Shown: piece after piece, positions 23,594 through 35,058 of the stretch
Layout of the letters: the number at the start of each line of letters is the position of its first letter
How positions within the stretch are numbered: position 1 is the stretch's first letter
Source of the DNA: Nymphaea colorata
Taxonomy: Eukaryota > Streptophyta > Magnoliopsida > Nymphaeales > Nymphaeaceae
Length of the DNA: 64,000 bases
Direction of reading: 5' to 3'
Assembly: GCF_008831285.2 (NCBI RefSeq)
Contig: NC_045144.1
Span: forward strand, 6,096,575-6,160,574
Made by a program: the position numbers and the translations under genes
The notes under the pieces: generated by a model
Database searches by the model: none
Told to the model about the DNA's origin: nothing
Seen by the model: the letters and a program-made list of their open reading frames with translations, nothing else

Positions 23594-24404
23594 CTAAAAA
23601 CCAAACACTTGGGTCACTGATGAAAACCCGACTCTTTAATTTTTGCTAAAAAAAAAGTTATTTTAAATAAATATAAACATTCTAATATTTTTATAAAAAA
23701 TTATTTTGATATAAAGCATGTTTTGAATCAAAGTTGTTTTTACGAAAAATGTTGATTTTTCTATTATCAAAATGTTGATGCTAGAGAGCTATTCATCTTT
23801 GTTTATTATAAAAACAATATTAAAACTTAAAAAAAGGTCAACTTAATATATAATTTGCAGAAGCCTATCTTTAAGATAATATTGGTAAGGTTATTAGATT
23901 AAAAAAGGAAACTTTAAATATCATATTTTAAAAGGTTTGGTTTTCATCCTACCTATTGGTCTAGTTTCTACCAATCACATGTACATATATAGGCAAATAA
24001 TTAAAAGTATGTGTATGAAAATAAAGGAGAACATGTGGCCTACTGCATGAAAAGTTGTGAGTAGAAGCGGGGTTGGTTTATGATCCCTCTTAGAATTTTG
24101 AAACAATTTATCTGTTATTACTTTTAAATAATTAGCCACTTAAAGTTTTGAGAAATATAGATTGGCTCCAATAAAAAAATTTTAAAATATAATTCGGCCC
24201 CAATAAATCTTGCTCCACCCATATAAAAGGGAAAACTGTTTGTATAGCTAGGTTACATAAAGAATAGTGTAACTCGAGCTCCACTGGTATCCATTGTTGG
24301 GACATGGTCATGCGTTTCTGGTAACTCAAACATCACTGACATGGAATACAAATTCCATAAACTCATGCTAAAGTATTAGATGAATTACTTTTAATTGTCA
24401 CTTG
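23531..24404. repeat. GA microsatellite and dispersed AT-rich repeat
   Basis: A (GA)n tract lies at about 23,561-23,590. The following 23,610-24,000 shares words and order (AAATGTTGATG, GAGAGCTATTCAT, AAAAGGTCA) with 61,840-62,110 and, more weakly, 49,840-49,900, so it is a copy of an unclassified dispersed repeat. At 24,055-24,225 there is a hAT-MITE-like stretch (AGAAGCGGGG ... CTTGCTCCACCC). Confidence 0.45.
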
Positions 24405-24582
24405 GAGAATTTGGCGAGTTTCTTTTGTATATTTTTCAACAAAGTTGTTTTTTTCTAATTTTGAAAAATTATCGGTAAATTTAAAAACTGGAAATCTTAA
24501 AAATAAAACAATTAAGATAAATGAGAAACTAATAATCTAATTAAAAAGAAAAAAGAAAATACCGTATTTTGAGCTCAACTTT

Positions 24583-24617
<35 letters not shown>

Positions 24618-24843
24618 AAAAGTGACATAAAAAATGTCTTATCAAGACGAACCAAGGAGAATTTGGCGAGTTTTTTTTTTGTATATTTTTCAACAAAGTT
24701 TTTTTTTTCTAATTTTGAAAAATTCTTGGTAAATTTAAAAACTAGAAATCTTAAAAATAAAAAAATTAAGATAAATGGGAAACTAATAATCTAATTAAAA
24801 AGAAAAAAGAAAAGACCGTATTTTGAGCTCAACTTTTATATAT
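24405..24843. repeat. Direct duplication of about 185 bp around a TA microsatellite
   Basis: The block GAGAATTTGGCGAGTTT...GAGCTCAACTTTTATATAT occurs at about 24,405-24,590 and again at 24,657-24,843 with few mismatches. The copies are separated by a (TA)n tract and about 60 bp. Confidence 0.65.
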
Positions 24844-25106
24844 CCCTGGCAGGCACACAATGCCGGTCCAATGGCAGAAATACATGAGGGCTGGTGTGGG
24901 CGGTAGCCCACACAAGTCCATCAAAAATTATGCTATGATGATTCAAAAATTATATGGAGGTGTCCATACCAGAGGTGGGATGGTGTCTCCAATGCCGGAG
25001 ACAAAGAGTCCTATCTCTGCTACTAGAGTCAGTAGCCTCCCTGACACCAAACAAATATATATATATATAAACTGGACAACTTGGGTGGGAGACAAAAATC
25101 AAACCC
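24844..25106. other. Non-coding stretch with MITE-like start
   Basis: GGCTGGTGTGGGCGGTAGCC near 24,890 resembles a MITE end (compare GTGTAGGCAATTGCCC near 62,270). No gene or full element is recognised. Confidence 0.3.
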
Positions 25107-25200
25107 ATTAAATTTAATTATTAATTTTTTATTTTTTTTTGCAATCTAACCTTATTAAATTTAATTATTAATTTTTTATTTTTTTTTGCAATCTAACCTT
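25107..25200. repeat. Tandem duplication, 47 bp x 2
   Basis: Two consecutive 47-bp units (25,107-25,153 and 25,154-25,200) starting ATTAAATTTAATTATT and ending GCAATCTAACCTT appear identical. A second small tandem repeat (GAAGAGTGTCCTGGTGA twice) follows at about 25,214-25,250. Confidence 0.75.
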
Positions 25201-26259
<1,059 letters not shown>

Positions 26260-27017
26260 AAAAGTAATTAACTAGATTTAGAGCCATCCAGATTCAACAT
26301 GAAGAAAAAAACTTATGTGAACTGGTTCCACAACCCCATCCAATTCGGACTTCTTTCGATGTGGATCCAACTCATCTCAGTGGCTACTAATTAGTAGACC
26401 TTCTACGTGCATGCAAGCTCATATACGAACAATATTCAGGTCCGCATTCGAACACGAACATTTACGTTATATTCTAGTCCAGCCATCAACTGCTCTTCTT
26501 CCGGATCCGAATAATCAAATTCAATTAGATACAGCTTCTGTTATGCGGACAATAATTAAACCAGATTATAAAAGGAGATACAAACACAAGAATTGAGCTC
26601 CCTTCTTCTTTAAAAAGGCATTAAGTAACATTTAAGCTCATCTATTTTTTTTTTAAAGTTTATTTAGGGTTCTGGCTTGTCCAAAAAATGCTAATTTTTT
26701 TATATATCGAAAGTTAATGCTTGGAAGGTTCCAAATTTTGATCTTTTGTATAAGTTTTAGGAAAAAAAAAAAAACTTCTAGTAAGGCCTCAATGTCCTAT
26801 CATCTGCATTAATTGGGAATATATTTAGTTGAGAAGAGTAGTTGAGATTTGAATGAGAGCAGGCTTTTTCCCATATGCTGCAGTCTGCCACATGCATTAG
26901 GTAGGACAGATTAATATACCCAAAAAATTGTGTTTGAAGGAAATTATATAGGTAAGACTTAGGGTTTCAATCATTATTCGTATCTTACCTAATCAAGAAG
27001 GCAGGAATATTATAAAC

Positions 27018-27305
27018 AGGTTGGATTTGGTTGGGATGAATGTATCACGGAGTCGTACTCATGTTAATTAAGTTCGGGTATATAGAAAAATCCAGTACTG
27101 GATCCAGATCGGATCAGCTCAAAGGTTTGATATGATATATGTGGTGGTACGTGAGAGACGTAGTCTAAGGCCCATATCTTGGATTTGGTTCGGATGAATG
27201 TATCACAAGTCATATTAAATAAGCTCACATATATGGGAAAATCCAGTACCAAATCCAGATCTGATCAACTCAAAGTTTTAATATATGACGTATGTGGTGG
27301 CACAC
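27018..27305. repeat. Imperfect tandem duplication, period about 160 bp
   Basis: Blocks beginning TTGGATTTGGTTGGGATGAA (27,020) and TTGGATTTGGTTCGGATGAA (27,179) stay similar for about 125 bp, including ATCCAGTAC and TATGTGGTGG. The sequence before it, 26,257-27,017, shows no gene. Confidence 0.6.
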
Positions 27306-27311
27306 GCATGG

Positions 27312-27785
27312 TTGAACAGAGAGTCGAGCTACTCTCGAGCTCGACTTGTTAAAGCTCGGATAATGAACGAGTTCGAGCCAAGCCATTTGCTTAATGAGTC
27401 AAGCTCGAGTTCATGAGTCGACTCGTTCAGATAATCGAGTTGAGTTTGAGCTCAACACGTAACTGCCAAGCCGAGCTTGAGCCTTAATCGAGTTTGTTGA
27501 GCCTTAATCAAGTCGATATATTCAAACGAGTTTACGAGTCTGTTGAGGCTTAATTGAGTTAAGCTCGAGCTCAACATGTAATGATAAATATCTTTTCTAT
27601 TCAAACGAGTTTGTCGAGCCTTAATTGAGTCGAGCACGAGCTCAACATGTAACTGCCGAGTCGAGCTCGAGATGCTTCCGTCGAACTATTTTCAAAATCA
27701 AGCCAAGTCGAGCTTGAGGTTTCATTAATTGAGCTAAGCTCGAGCTGACTGAACTCGGGCTCGACTTGGCTTGTGTTCACCTTTA
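27312..27785. mobile_element. GAGTCGAGC-type element
   Basis: It has ends like TTGAACAGAGAGTCGAGC and, reverse-complemented, AAAGGTGAACACAAGCCAAG, and is filled with GAGCTCGAC / CGAGTTTGTCGAGCC words. It is the same family as 14,253-14,725. Confidence 0.5.
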
Positions 27786-28475
27786 GGTACAGGAGAGTTG
27801 AAACAACTCTATTCCTCGCCTCAAGAGTTGAGAGTTGCTTCGAGATTTGGGTAGTTTTTATAATACATATTAGAATTTAAACCAAACGACAAAGGATTCT
27901 TTATTTGAAAATGTTTGTCAGAAAAATGAAAAGCAGATACGTTTTCATTTCGTGACACATTTAAGAGTAAGATTATGGACTGGATTTGGATTTAAAAAGG
28001 AAAATCTTCCTTGTTGAATCCGATTATGGTACCAAATGGGAATTATTTTCTCAAGAAAAAAGTTAGACATTTGAAATTTTGTTATCAGGAGAAGTCTTGC
28101 GAGGAAAATGTCACCTCATTTAGAAGTTTTCAATTATTTTTAAGAAGTATGTTGATATGATGACCTAACATATATGAAATACAAAATTTATGATTAAGAT
28201 GAAATAGTTACTTATATCAGAGAAATTGGGTTCTTTCTGATTATTATAACAAAACTATAAAACATAAAGGAATTAACGAAGTGGAAATTGCTTTTTCTAC
28301 ATCGGTTTTGTTGAAGTTTTTAACGGCACCTGAAATTTCACAAAAAAAAAAAAAACGAACGAGGATTAAAACGGATCCGTATTAATAAGATGTCTAACTC
28401 CAAATCCAAAACCGTTGACGCCTTCCCTTTAAGCTCCTTCTGGCTCTCGCACTCGCTCTCTCTCGCCATCCCACC
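27786..28475 (+). promoter_or_regulatory. Upstream region of the RING-H2 gene
   Basis: This is the AT-rich interval before the RING gene. CTATAAAAC near 28,255 is a possible TATA box about 215 bp before the ATG. The last 100 bp are pyrimidine-rich (CTCTCTCTCGCC), typical of a plant 5' leader. Both readings are positional inference. Confidence 0.35.
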
Positions 28476-30137
28476 ATGGCGGAATTCACAGACATCCGCC
28501 GGCTCCACCGACGCGTGGACGAGCACCAGGAAGAGGAAGAAGAAGAAGGAGAAGAAACCCCAGATTTCTCCCTTCCGTTTACATTCAATGGATACGATGA
28601 CGCGATCCATCCCTCTGGAACCGACGAGCATGGTTCTCTCGGTGGGCCCGTTCAAGAGCTCGATGAATCCTTAACCCCCGCTCCCTCCAGTGGCCGTGGC
28701 TACCCCATGGAGGACACAGAGCAGAGGTACCTCGAACAGGTAGACCTTGTTCTCGATCTATTTGATCATTTCTCGAATGCCCAATTGAACTCCCCCGAGA
28801 ATTCCTCGATGGACGGCCGATCCGCCGTCGATTTTGGTGGCCATGAGGGGGAAGACGAATTGGGTTCCGATTATCTTGGGCTGGGATTCGGATTTAGGTT
28901 GGGATTGATGTTCGGCTTCGATACCGGGGATTGGAGGCACTTCTCTGAGCAGGAATATCAAGGGCGGGAATATCAAGAAAATGAAGCTTTGGGTGTTGTT
29001 TGCGATGACGAACATTGTCACGATCATTCTATTGATGATGATTCCATTGTGGATGAAGGACTGGGGGACCTCCACCCAATAGAATTTACTACGTCTATGC
29101 AGAGTTTCTCCGCCGGTGGTTCTGTGATCGAATGTGGTGACCAATCGGTTGTGCTTGGTGTTGAAACACGTGCTGTCGGAGCCATATCATCGATCTTTGG
29201 CGTTGAGGCTTCGGATGTGGTCGCTGTTGATGGCGTCTGTGAGAATGGTGATTTTCATGGACCCGTTGATGGTTTTGGGGTCGTGGGACTAGAAACCGAG
29301 TCGGATGAAGAAGAGGATGTGGATCTATATGACGGCGCTTGTCGAGTTCCTGGGTTGGGTGCTAGTTCGGATGTCGATAATCGATCTGAATCAGATGCCT
29401 TGAGTACTGATTTGGGCATTCCCCTATGTTGGGATTGCCTCCATTTGGATGACAGAAGAGACTCGAATGAGGACTTTGAATGGGAAGAAGTAAATGGTGG
29501 CATTGATGAGAGCGAAGTTCTAAGCCAGGCTGATTCTGTATATGTAGAAAGGATGGTTGTCGATACAGTAGAAGACAGAATGGTGCCTTCTGAAATGTGG
29601 GAGTTGCATGAACCGAATATTGTTGAGACTACGAACGTCGAAGTTCACTCTGAAATGGGTGCAGGCGATGTCGAAGATGCTGCCGAAGCTATGGAGAATC
29701 TAGATTGGGCCGTCCTTCTCACAGTCAATAATTTGGATACAAATCATCCCGATCATGAAGAACAGAATGGAGAATTTTATGCAGGTGATCCTGATGATTT
29801 TGTGTACACTGCAGAATATGAGATATTACTAGGGCAGTTTGTAGACACTGATAGTCTGCCAAAAGGAGTTCCACCAGCTTCCAAGGCATTTGTGGATAGT
29901 CTGCCTTCTGTCCTTCTAACACAGGAAGATTTAGATAGCTCAAGAAACCTTTGTGCTGTTTGTAAGGATGATATCTCGAAGGATGAACTGGTGAAGCGTC
30001 TCCCATGCTCCCATTTTTATCATGATGACTGCATTTTACCATGGCTAAACCTTAGGAACACTTGTCCTGTCTGCCGATATCAATTACCAACAGATGATCC
30101 TGAATATGAGCGTTGGAGGACTCAAACTAGGCTGTAG
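28476..30137 (+). CDS. RING-H2 E3 ubiquitin ligase, intronless
   Basis: This intact 553-residue ORF needs no intron. The start codon has good context (CCACCATGGCG). The C-terminus holds a complete RING-H2 domain at residues 493-533 with spacing C-x2-C-x14-C-x-H-x2-H-x2-C-x10-C-x2-C (CAVC ... PCSHFYHDDC ... CPVC), which binds two zinc ions and recruits an E2 ubiquitin-conjugating enzyme. Just before it, PPASKAFVDSLPSV matches the segment preceding the RING in the plant RDUF/CIP8-like RING ligases. The remaining N-terminal 450 residues are strongly acidic (for example EEEEEEGEETPD) and predicted disordered, likely substrate binding. No signal peptide or membrane segment is apparent, so it is probably cytosolic or nuclear. 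The substrate is unknown. The family call is firm; the exact subfamily is tentative. Confidence 0.93.
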   Translation: MAEFTDIRRLHRRVDEHQEEEEEEGEETPDFSLPFTFNGYDDAIHPSGTDEHGSLGGPVQELDESLTPAPSSGRGYPMEDTEQRYLEQVDLVLDLFDHFSNAQLNSPENSSMDGRSAVDFGGHEGEDELGSDYLGLGFGFRLGLMFGFDTGDWRHFSEQEYQGREYQENEALGVVCDDEHCHDHSIDDDSIVDEGLGDLHPIEFTTSMQSFSAGGSVIECGDQSVVLGVETRAVGAISSIFGVEASDVVAVDGVCENGDFHGPVDGFGVVGLETESDEEEDVDLYDGACRVPGLGASSDVDNRSESDALSTDLGIPLCWDCLHLDDRRDSNEDFEWEEVNGGIDESEVLSQADSVYVERMVVDTVEDRMVPSEMWELHEPNIVETTNVEVHSEMGAGDVEDAAEAMENLDWAVLLTVNNLDTNHPDHEEQNGEFYAGDPDDFVYTAEYEILLGQFVDTDSLPKGVPPASKAFVDSLPSVLLTQEDLDSSRNLCAVCKDDISKDELVKRLPCSHFYHDDCILPWLNLRNTCPVCRYQLPTDDPEYERWRTQTRL

Positions 30138-32084
30138 GTTTCACGGTTTCACCTGAGTTCTATTGCCAGGTATACACTCAGTAAAACTGAGACTGGTCTT
30201 CTATGTAGATACACTTTCTTCAATGATGATGTCAAATTTTGCTCGCTTGGTTTTTTGAAGAGTTAGAAAGATCTTTGAGATTATGTTTGACATATTTATT
30301 ACAATCATTACATGGCAAATTCACAGCTTGCAATGCCTGGGATGGTTCATTACTAGCGGAACATTATGTACAACCTGTAAATGGCTTTTCTATCGTTGAA
30401 GGAGATTTTCTTGCTTAATTTTATGGTATACATGATTTGTCCTGGCACACTTATGCAGCTTTTTGTTGTTCAATATTTTGACAAGATTTTTCTTCTTGAT
30501 GAATTTCTTTTTAGTGCATATGCCTTTGGATTTTGTTAGTTACTATAGTGCAAAACCAATGCTCTTGTTGATGGCTTCCCTGATTCCTTGTACCATATTT
30601 ATTCATATTTGCAGACTTCTTAGTTGTCAAAATTGGAAGTTGGACCTGAACGTCAAGGCCCTAAAAAGACAAGTTAGGACTAGTTGGTTTGACTCAGTCT
30701 AAGACAGGTGACTAAATCAATGGGGAGCCATATAGACCTATAATGTATAGAGTTAGAGCTCATTTTTTAGAGCATACAATATATGTATACATTATACAGA
30801 TGTTCACGTTTTAGACAGAGAGAGAGGGAGGTAGACTATAGAGGATGCAAACTTATATATTTTATAAATACGATAGTGTGGGTAAGATATATATGAAGAA
30901 CATAAAAATTGAAGAGTATGTGTGTAGATAAGCAACTAAACCATCAAGTCAGCTTACTACTCCCTCAAATGGGCCTGGCCAACTTGGAGGTAGGGACTAG
31001 TCGGCTGGCTGATGCATAGCGCTAGATATTTACAAAATATGTGGCTGCATCATTTTTTTGAAGTTTCGAAGATGGTTCACATGGAAAAATAGAGATAGCA
31101 ATTTATTTTTTCTAGTCATAATTTGTTAGTGAAAGAATAAAAGTTATCAGACAATGAACTTGGAAGAGGCAAATGTACAAGAAATCAGACCAGTAATCCC
31201 ACAGGTAAGATGTGAACTGTATTTAGTCCCTATGGTTATCAATGAAATTTCTATTCAAATTGGCCGTTTAATCTGAACCATGTAATATCATGTTGAACAT
31301 AAGTCTGATGAAGATGATGTTTTAACAATATGTGGTGAAAAGTCACCAGTTCTGTCTCTTATACAAATTCACCTCCTGTACTTGGATCTTTGCGTGTTTG
31401 TATCTAAGATGGTGTCTCTTCCATACCTGGCCAAACCTAGACGATGAGTTGATGGATCGATTAATGCTGGACAACATTTGTTGTTCTTTATTACATCTCA
31501 TGCACAGACTGTTTGCATTAATACTATGAATTATGAGGACAGGACTGGTTCTGCTACCTCTGATTGTTTGTTAGTAATCAGAGCTATCTCAAATGCTGTT
31601 GCTGTTCTACTTTTTTCTGTCCACATTCACCTTTTCATCTGACCTTCACAGAGCCAAGTTAATTTTCTGTATGGACTTGGTACCAAACTGTCTTAACTCA
31701 TAACTGTAGAATTACTAGAGGTGTGTTCTTCGATGCATCCATGGTCAACTTGAGCCTCTGTTAGGAATCCTTCCAGAAATGAAATTTTTCTCCCCATGAT
31801 CTTTTGGTAGTTTTGTTTTTTCCGTGGTAATAACTGTCTTATGAATCCAAATGCGTGATGGTCGTGCAAGATTGACATGTATTCCATCCTTGTGAGACTG
31901 AAGGATTTAGATTCAGCAGCTGTGTTTTGAAGTTGCTTTTGTTTCCTAAACAAATTGCATGGGCATTTTTGGACTACAACTCAGACATTTTCAGCGAGCC
32001 AATATTTGATCACAAAAATAAGTATTGATATTCTATACCACACTGCTTTTGACGTTCTTATACTGGAGCAGGTTATACACCCCT
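30138..32084. other. 3' flank of the RING gene and non-coding DNA
   Basis: The first few hundred bases probably include the 3' UTR of the RING gene; no clear polyadenylation signal was chosen. The rest contains scattered transposon-like words (for example 30,640-30,720 and 30,960-31,020) and no recognisable gene. Confidence 0.35.
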
Positions 32085-32135
32085 ATGACATGCGCTCCAG
32101 CAGGCCCCGACAGAGGGCCTGCTGAGACGCGTCAT
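32085..32135. other. GC-rich hairpin
   Basis: ATGACATGCGCTCCAGCAGG (32,085-32,104, continuing CCC) pairs with GGGCCTGCTGAGACGCGTCA (32,115-32,134) around a 7-base loop, with a perfect inner stem of CAGCAGGCCC. A second short GC-rich inverted stretch follows (GGCGGTGG...CACGCCGTC). It could be a small MITE remnant or a structured RNA; no known RNA family is recognised. Confidence 0.5.
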
Positions 32136-33246
32136 ATTGGCGGTGGAACCTTTCACGCCGTCCCTTGTTAGTCCATTACAGGGAAGTCTGCCTATTCTTA
32201 TATTGATTCAAGTTTCAAACTAGAAACTGGAAATTTTCTGGTCTCGTGCTTTGTTGCTTGAGCAGTCTCAAGAATGACCATATTAATTGCCAAAGCTCTG
32301 GTCTGTTATATACAAATAATTTTAGCTAAAGAGTTGCTGCACGATGGCTTGTCATTGTAAAACTTTTCTTATTATACATTCATTTTCTACCGTCCTGTGG
32401 CTTCTGTACTAGAGTGTGTTGGCCAACAAAATACTGCAAAAACCAGATAAACAGTGTCATCTCACTCTCTCTCTCTCTTTCACTCACTCTCTCTCTCTCG
32501 TCTTGGTTACCAAGTGTGAATCGATGGGCTGAGATGCCATGTACTGAACTTACGTGGTTCCAACAGCATCTTCTGCGGACAGGGATGGACAGATGAGTTT
32601 ATTTACTCTAATGTTCTAGCTACAAATATGTCATGAAACTTCAGAGTTGACATTCCAAGGACTCGTCGGGCGTTGGTTGATTTGTGAAGGATCTGTCCCT
32701 CATCCGAAAGGAAAAGATGGCCATGCTTTTCAACTTTAAAATCTTGTGATTTCTAGCTGATGGATGTGGATATAGATATGGACGCGGAGACGGTGTATGA
32801 GCTGGCGGCTATCTTTTTTTAAAATATCGCGCGAGCAAGGTTATTATCATTGTTTTCTTTGTTAGGATAATCTATTTGTATACAGGAAATAAATTTTGTA
32901 TTGAAATTTTATACTTTTCCAGCTGACACATGGCAGATCCATATCTTCCTTGAGAACTAAATTTGGTAGCTTTTGACTTTTACATATAAATAAGAAATAG
33001 GTTATTCGTGCTCAGCTTCCAACAAAGTTTGTTGGAACAAAAAATAAGCTCTGCATGTGGAATTTCAACGTGTTCATCTCCACGAACAAATTGGCTATCC
33101 AAGTGATGATAAAATATATAGTATATATGTAGTTTTAAGTGTCATAAAAATAAGTCACAAGTTGTGCAAGTATTTAGCTTGCAAGCAACGTTGGTCTTGT
33201 CGACACCGCATTTAATCACTTGTAACTTGGTAAGATATTCTTCAAG
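32136..33246. other. Non-coding stretch
   Basis: A CT microsatellite lies at about 32,463-32,499. A short open frame follows it (to about 32,596) with no recognised similarity. Nothing else is identified. Confidence 0.35.
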
Positions 33247-33409
33247 TGGCTGTTTGGCATCTGCTTACTGTTTTATAAATTTGTCTCAAGAAACAGAACA
33301 TATTCACGAAACACTTGAACAAATATTTTATGAATCTGCTTTTATTAAACAAATATTTTATGAATCTGCTTTTATTGGTAATAATGTGTAATGCTCACCA
33401 AACGACCCC
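33247..33409. mobile_element. MITE with GGGGTCGTTTGGTGAGC terminus
   Basis: The left end TGGCTGTTTGGCATCTGC and the right end (as reverse complement GGGGTCGTTTGGTGAGC) are inverted. Flanks TCTTCAAG (33,239-33,246) and TCCTGAAG (33,410-33,417) agree at 6 of 8 positions, suggesting an old hAT-type duplication. A 28-bp direct repeat (ACAAATATTTTATGAATCTG...) occurs twice inside. Confidence 0.5.
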
Positions 33410-33676
33410 TCCTGAAGACATAATTTCCTGTAGGTCTGAAAGCATGTCCCTGCTGATGGAACTACTTTTGTAGAGCCCATTTATACCTCTCAGGAGAGGT
33501 GAATCTTGCATGACAAAATGTGACAATCTTCTGTACAAGAAAGCTAACACATCAAGCACGACAAAGAGTCTCTTAGCCGCTCTAACTAGTTCGTACTCAT
33601 CTTTTACCCTCTTTTTCTGTTGAATAGGCACATCTCTAGCTGCCGGAACATATAAAAAAAAATACGACGATAGCAT
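33395..33676 (-). pseudogene. Possible terminal exon of unknown gene, ending in a MITE
   Basis: This minus-strand open stretch may begin after the acceptor-like TTCCGGCAG near 33,640. It reads ARDVPIQQKKRVKDEYELVR, then AAKRLFVVLDVLAFLYRRL, and looks like genuine protein. Its last codons (SGGVVW, stop) fall inside the MITE terminus at 33,395-33,409, so the original C-terminus was probably altered. I do not recognise the family, and no partner exon was found nearby. Confidence 0.35.
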
Positions 33677-34681
33677 GATCGATTTTCATCTTCTGAATGC
33701 AGAATGCCACGTTTCTGTTAGGAATGAGACCTCTCGCACTCACTAGATCAAGAAGAAAAAAAAAAAAGAAGGGAAGAACTGAAAACATACAAGGATTTAC
33801 ATGGTTTGGATTGGAGACGAAACTGTCTTATTTTTATTGCTTCCAATGATAAAAAATGCTCCCCACCAAACTTGTACCTACCAACCTTACCACAGGCACA
33901 AGAGTAAGGCATGGGGACTTCGAATTCTATTCATCGGGTTGACTGCAGTAGGGCCCTACTCCCCTCAATATACTTTAGCCACTAGAGAAGATTCTTGCAA
34001 GTGCCCTAATTTTAAGCTGGAGTGAAACTTTGTAAAATTTTATCGTAATGCTCCTAAACTTGGTAATTCAGTAAATCCGTTATATGGCCTGGTCGAGCTC
34101 AGTCGGAGTTCAAATGAATCAAGTTCTTGCAACTCAAACTCGACTCCATTAACAGCTCAAGCTTAAGTTCTAGTTCAACTTGTTTAAAAAACAAGTCGAG
34201 CTTATATAGATAAGTTCGAGCCAAGCTAGAGTTGGTTCGATTGGATGCTCAGTTCTATTTATCACAAGGCCCAGACAATGGCTAAAGGCTGCTTTGCTTG
34301 GTCAGAGACAGGTGTTGGAGAAAGGTCACCTTCGGATAGGGCAAGCCAAATGTGGGTGGTTGCAGCCAAAGATAAATCAATCCAAACTACATATCATTTC
34401 ACCCAACAAATCAAGGAAGAGCAAAAAGTTGACAGCAAAATCATCTTGAAATGTGGAAATACTGTTGTAAATCAAATTTGTATCAATCACTTTAATCAAA
34501 GTCAAATGATCCATTAAGTAGTGGAACCTCATTCTTGGCCAGCCGTGTGAGAGATCATGGATGCATATAGGTTCACATGAACCGAAACAAGTTAAAACTA
34601 GTCGCCATTAACCTTCAATTTCCTTTCTCATCATTTGTCTGGGAAAAATATAGGTTACTGCAGTCCTATTAATTAATGAGT
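33677..34681. other. Non-coding stretch with a GAGTCGAGC-type fragment
   Basis: A short member of the TCGAGCTCA-rich family lies at about 34,090-34,250 (GGTCGAGCTCAGTCGGAG ... GAGTTGGTTCGATTGG). No gene is seen. Confidence 0.4.
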
Positions 34682-34689
34682 ATATTAGC

Positions 34690-34852
34690 CAGTGGTGGAG
34701 CCACATTTGGACTGGTATCGCATCCTGACAAAAATAAGTTTGTTTTCAAATACCACCTTGAAATATTTGATTATATATATATATATATCTAAAAGCATTT
34801 TAAAGTTTTTGAATTAGTGCCCCTCCAACCAAAATTTCTAGCTTCGATACTG
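34690..34852. mobile_element. hAT MITE 1 of an adjacent pair
   Basis: A 163-bp element starts CAGTGGTGGAGCCAC and ends TTCTAGCTTCGATACTG. It is flanked by perfect 8-bp copies of ATATTAGC at 34,682-34,689 and 34,853-34,860. A short TA tract is internal. Confidence 0.75.
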
Positions 34853-34860
34853 ATATTAGC

Positions 34861-35050
34861 CAGTGACTGAGCTACACAGCAATCAACAACCCCAGGTTTC
34901 ATACTAAGCCAAATAGGTCTTGAATCTCTTGACCGCCCCCCTACCCACCCAACACCCCACAACCACCACACCAGAAAAAAAGAAAAAAAAAAAACTGCTT
35001 TCTCAAGCCATCACCTAACCCGTAGCCAAAAGTTTCTAGCTCCGCCATTG
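34861..35050. mobile_element. hAT MITE 2 of an adjacent pair
   Basis: A 190-bp element in the same orientation starts CAGTGACTGAGCTACAC and ends TTCTAGCTCCGCCATTG. It is flanked by ATATTAGC at 34,853-34,860 and 35,051-35,058, so it shares the middle copy with MITE 1. Confidence 0.75.
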
Positions 35051-35058
35051 ATATTAGC

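Noticed and set aside
28338-29144. Minus-strand open frames over the RING gene
   Set aside because: They are low-complexity shadows (runs of Phe or Ser) of the acidic plus-strand coding sequence.
32414-32596. Short plus-strand frame ending WFQQHLLRTGMDR
   Set aside because: Half of it is a CT microsatellite and the remainder has no recognised similarity.
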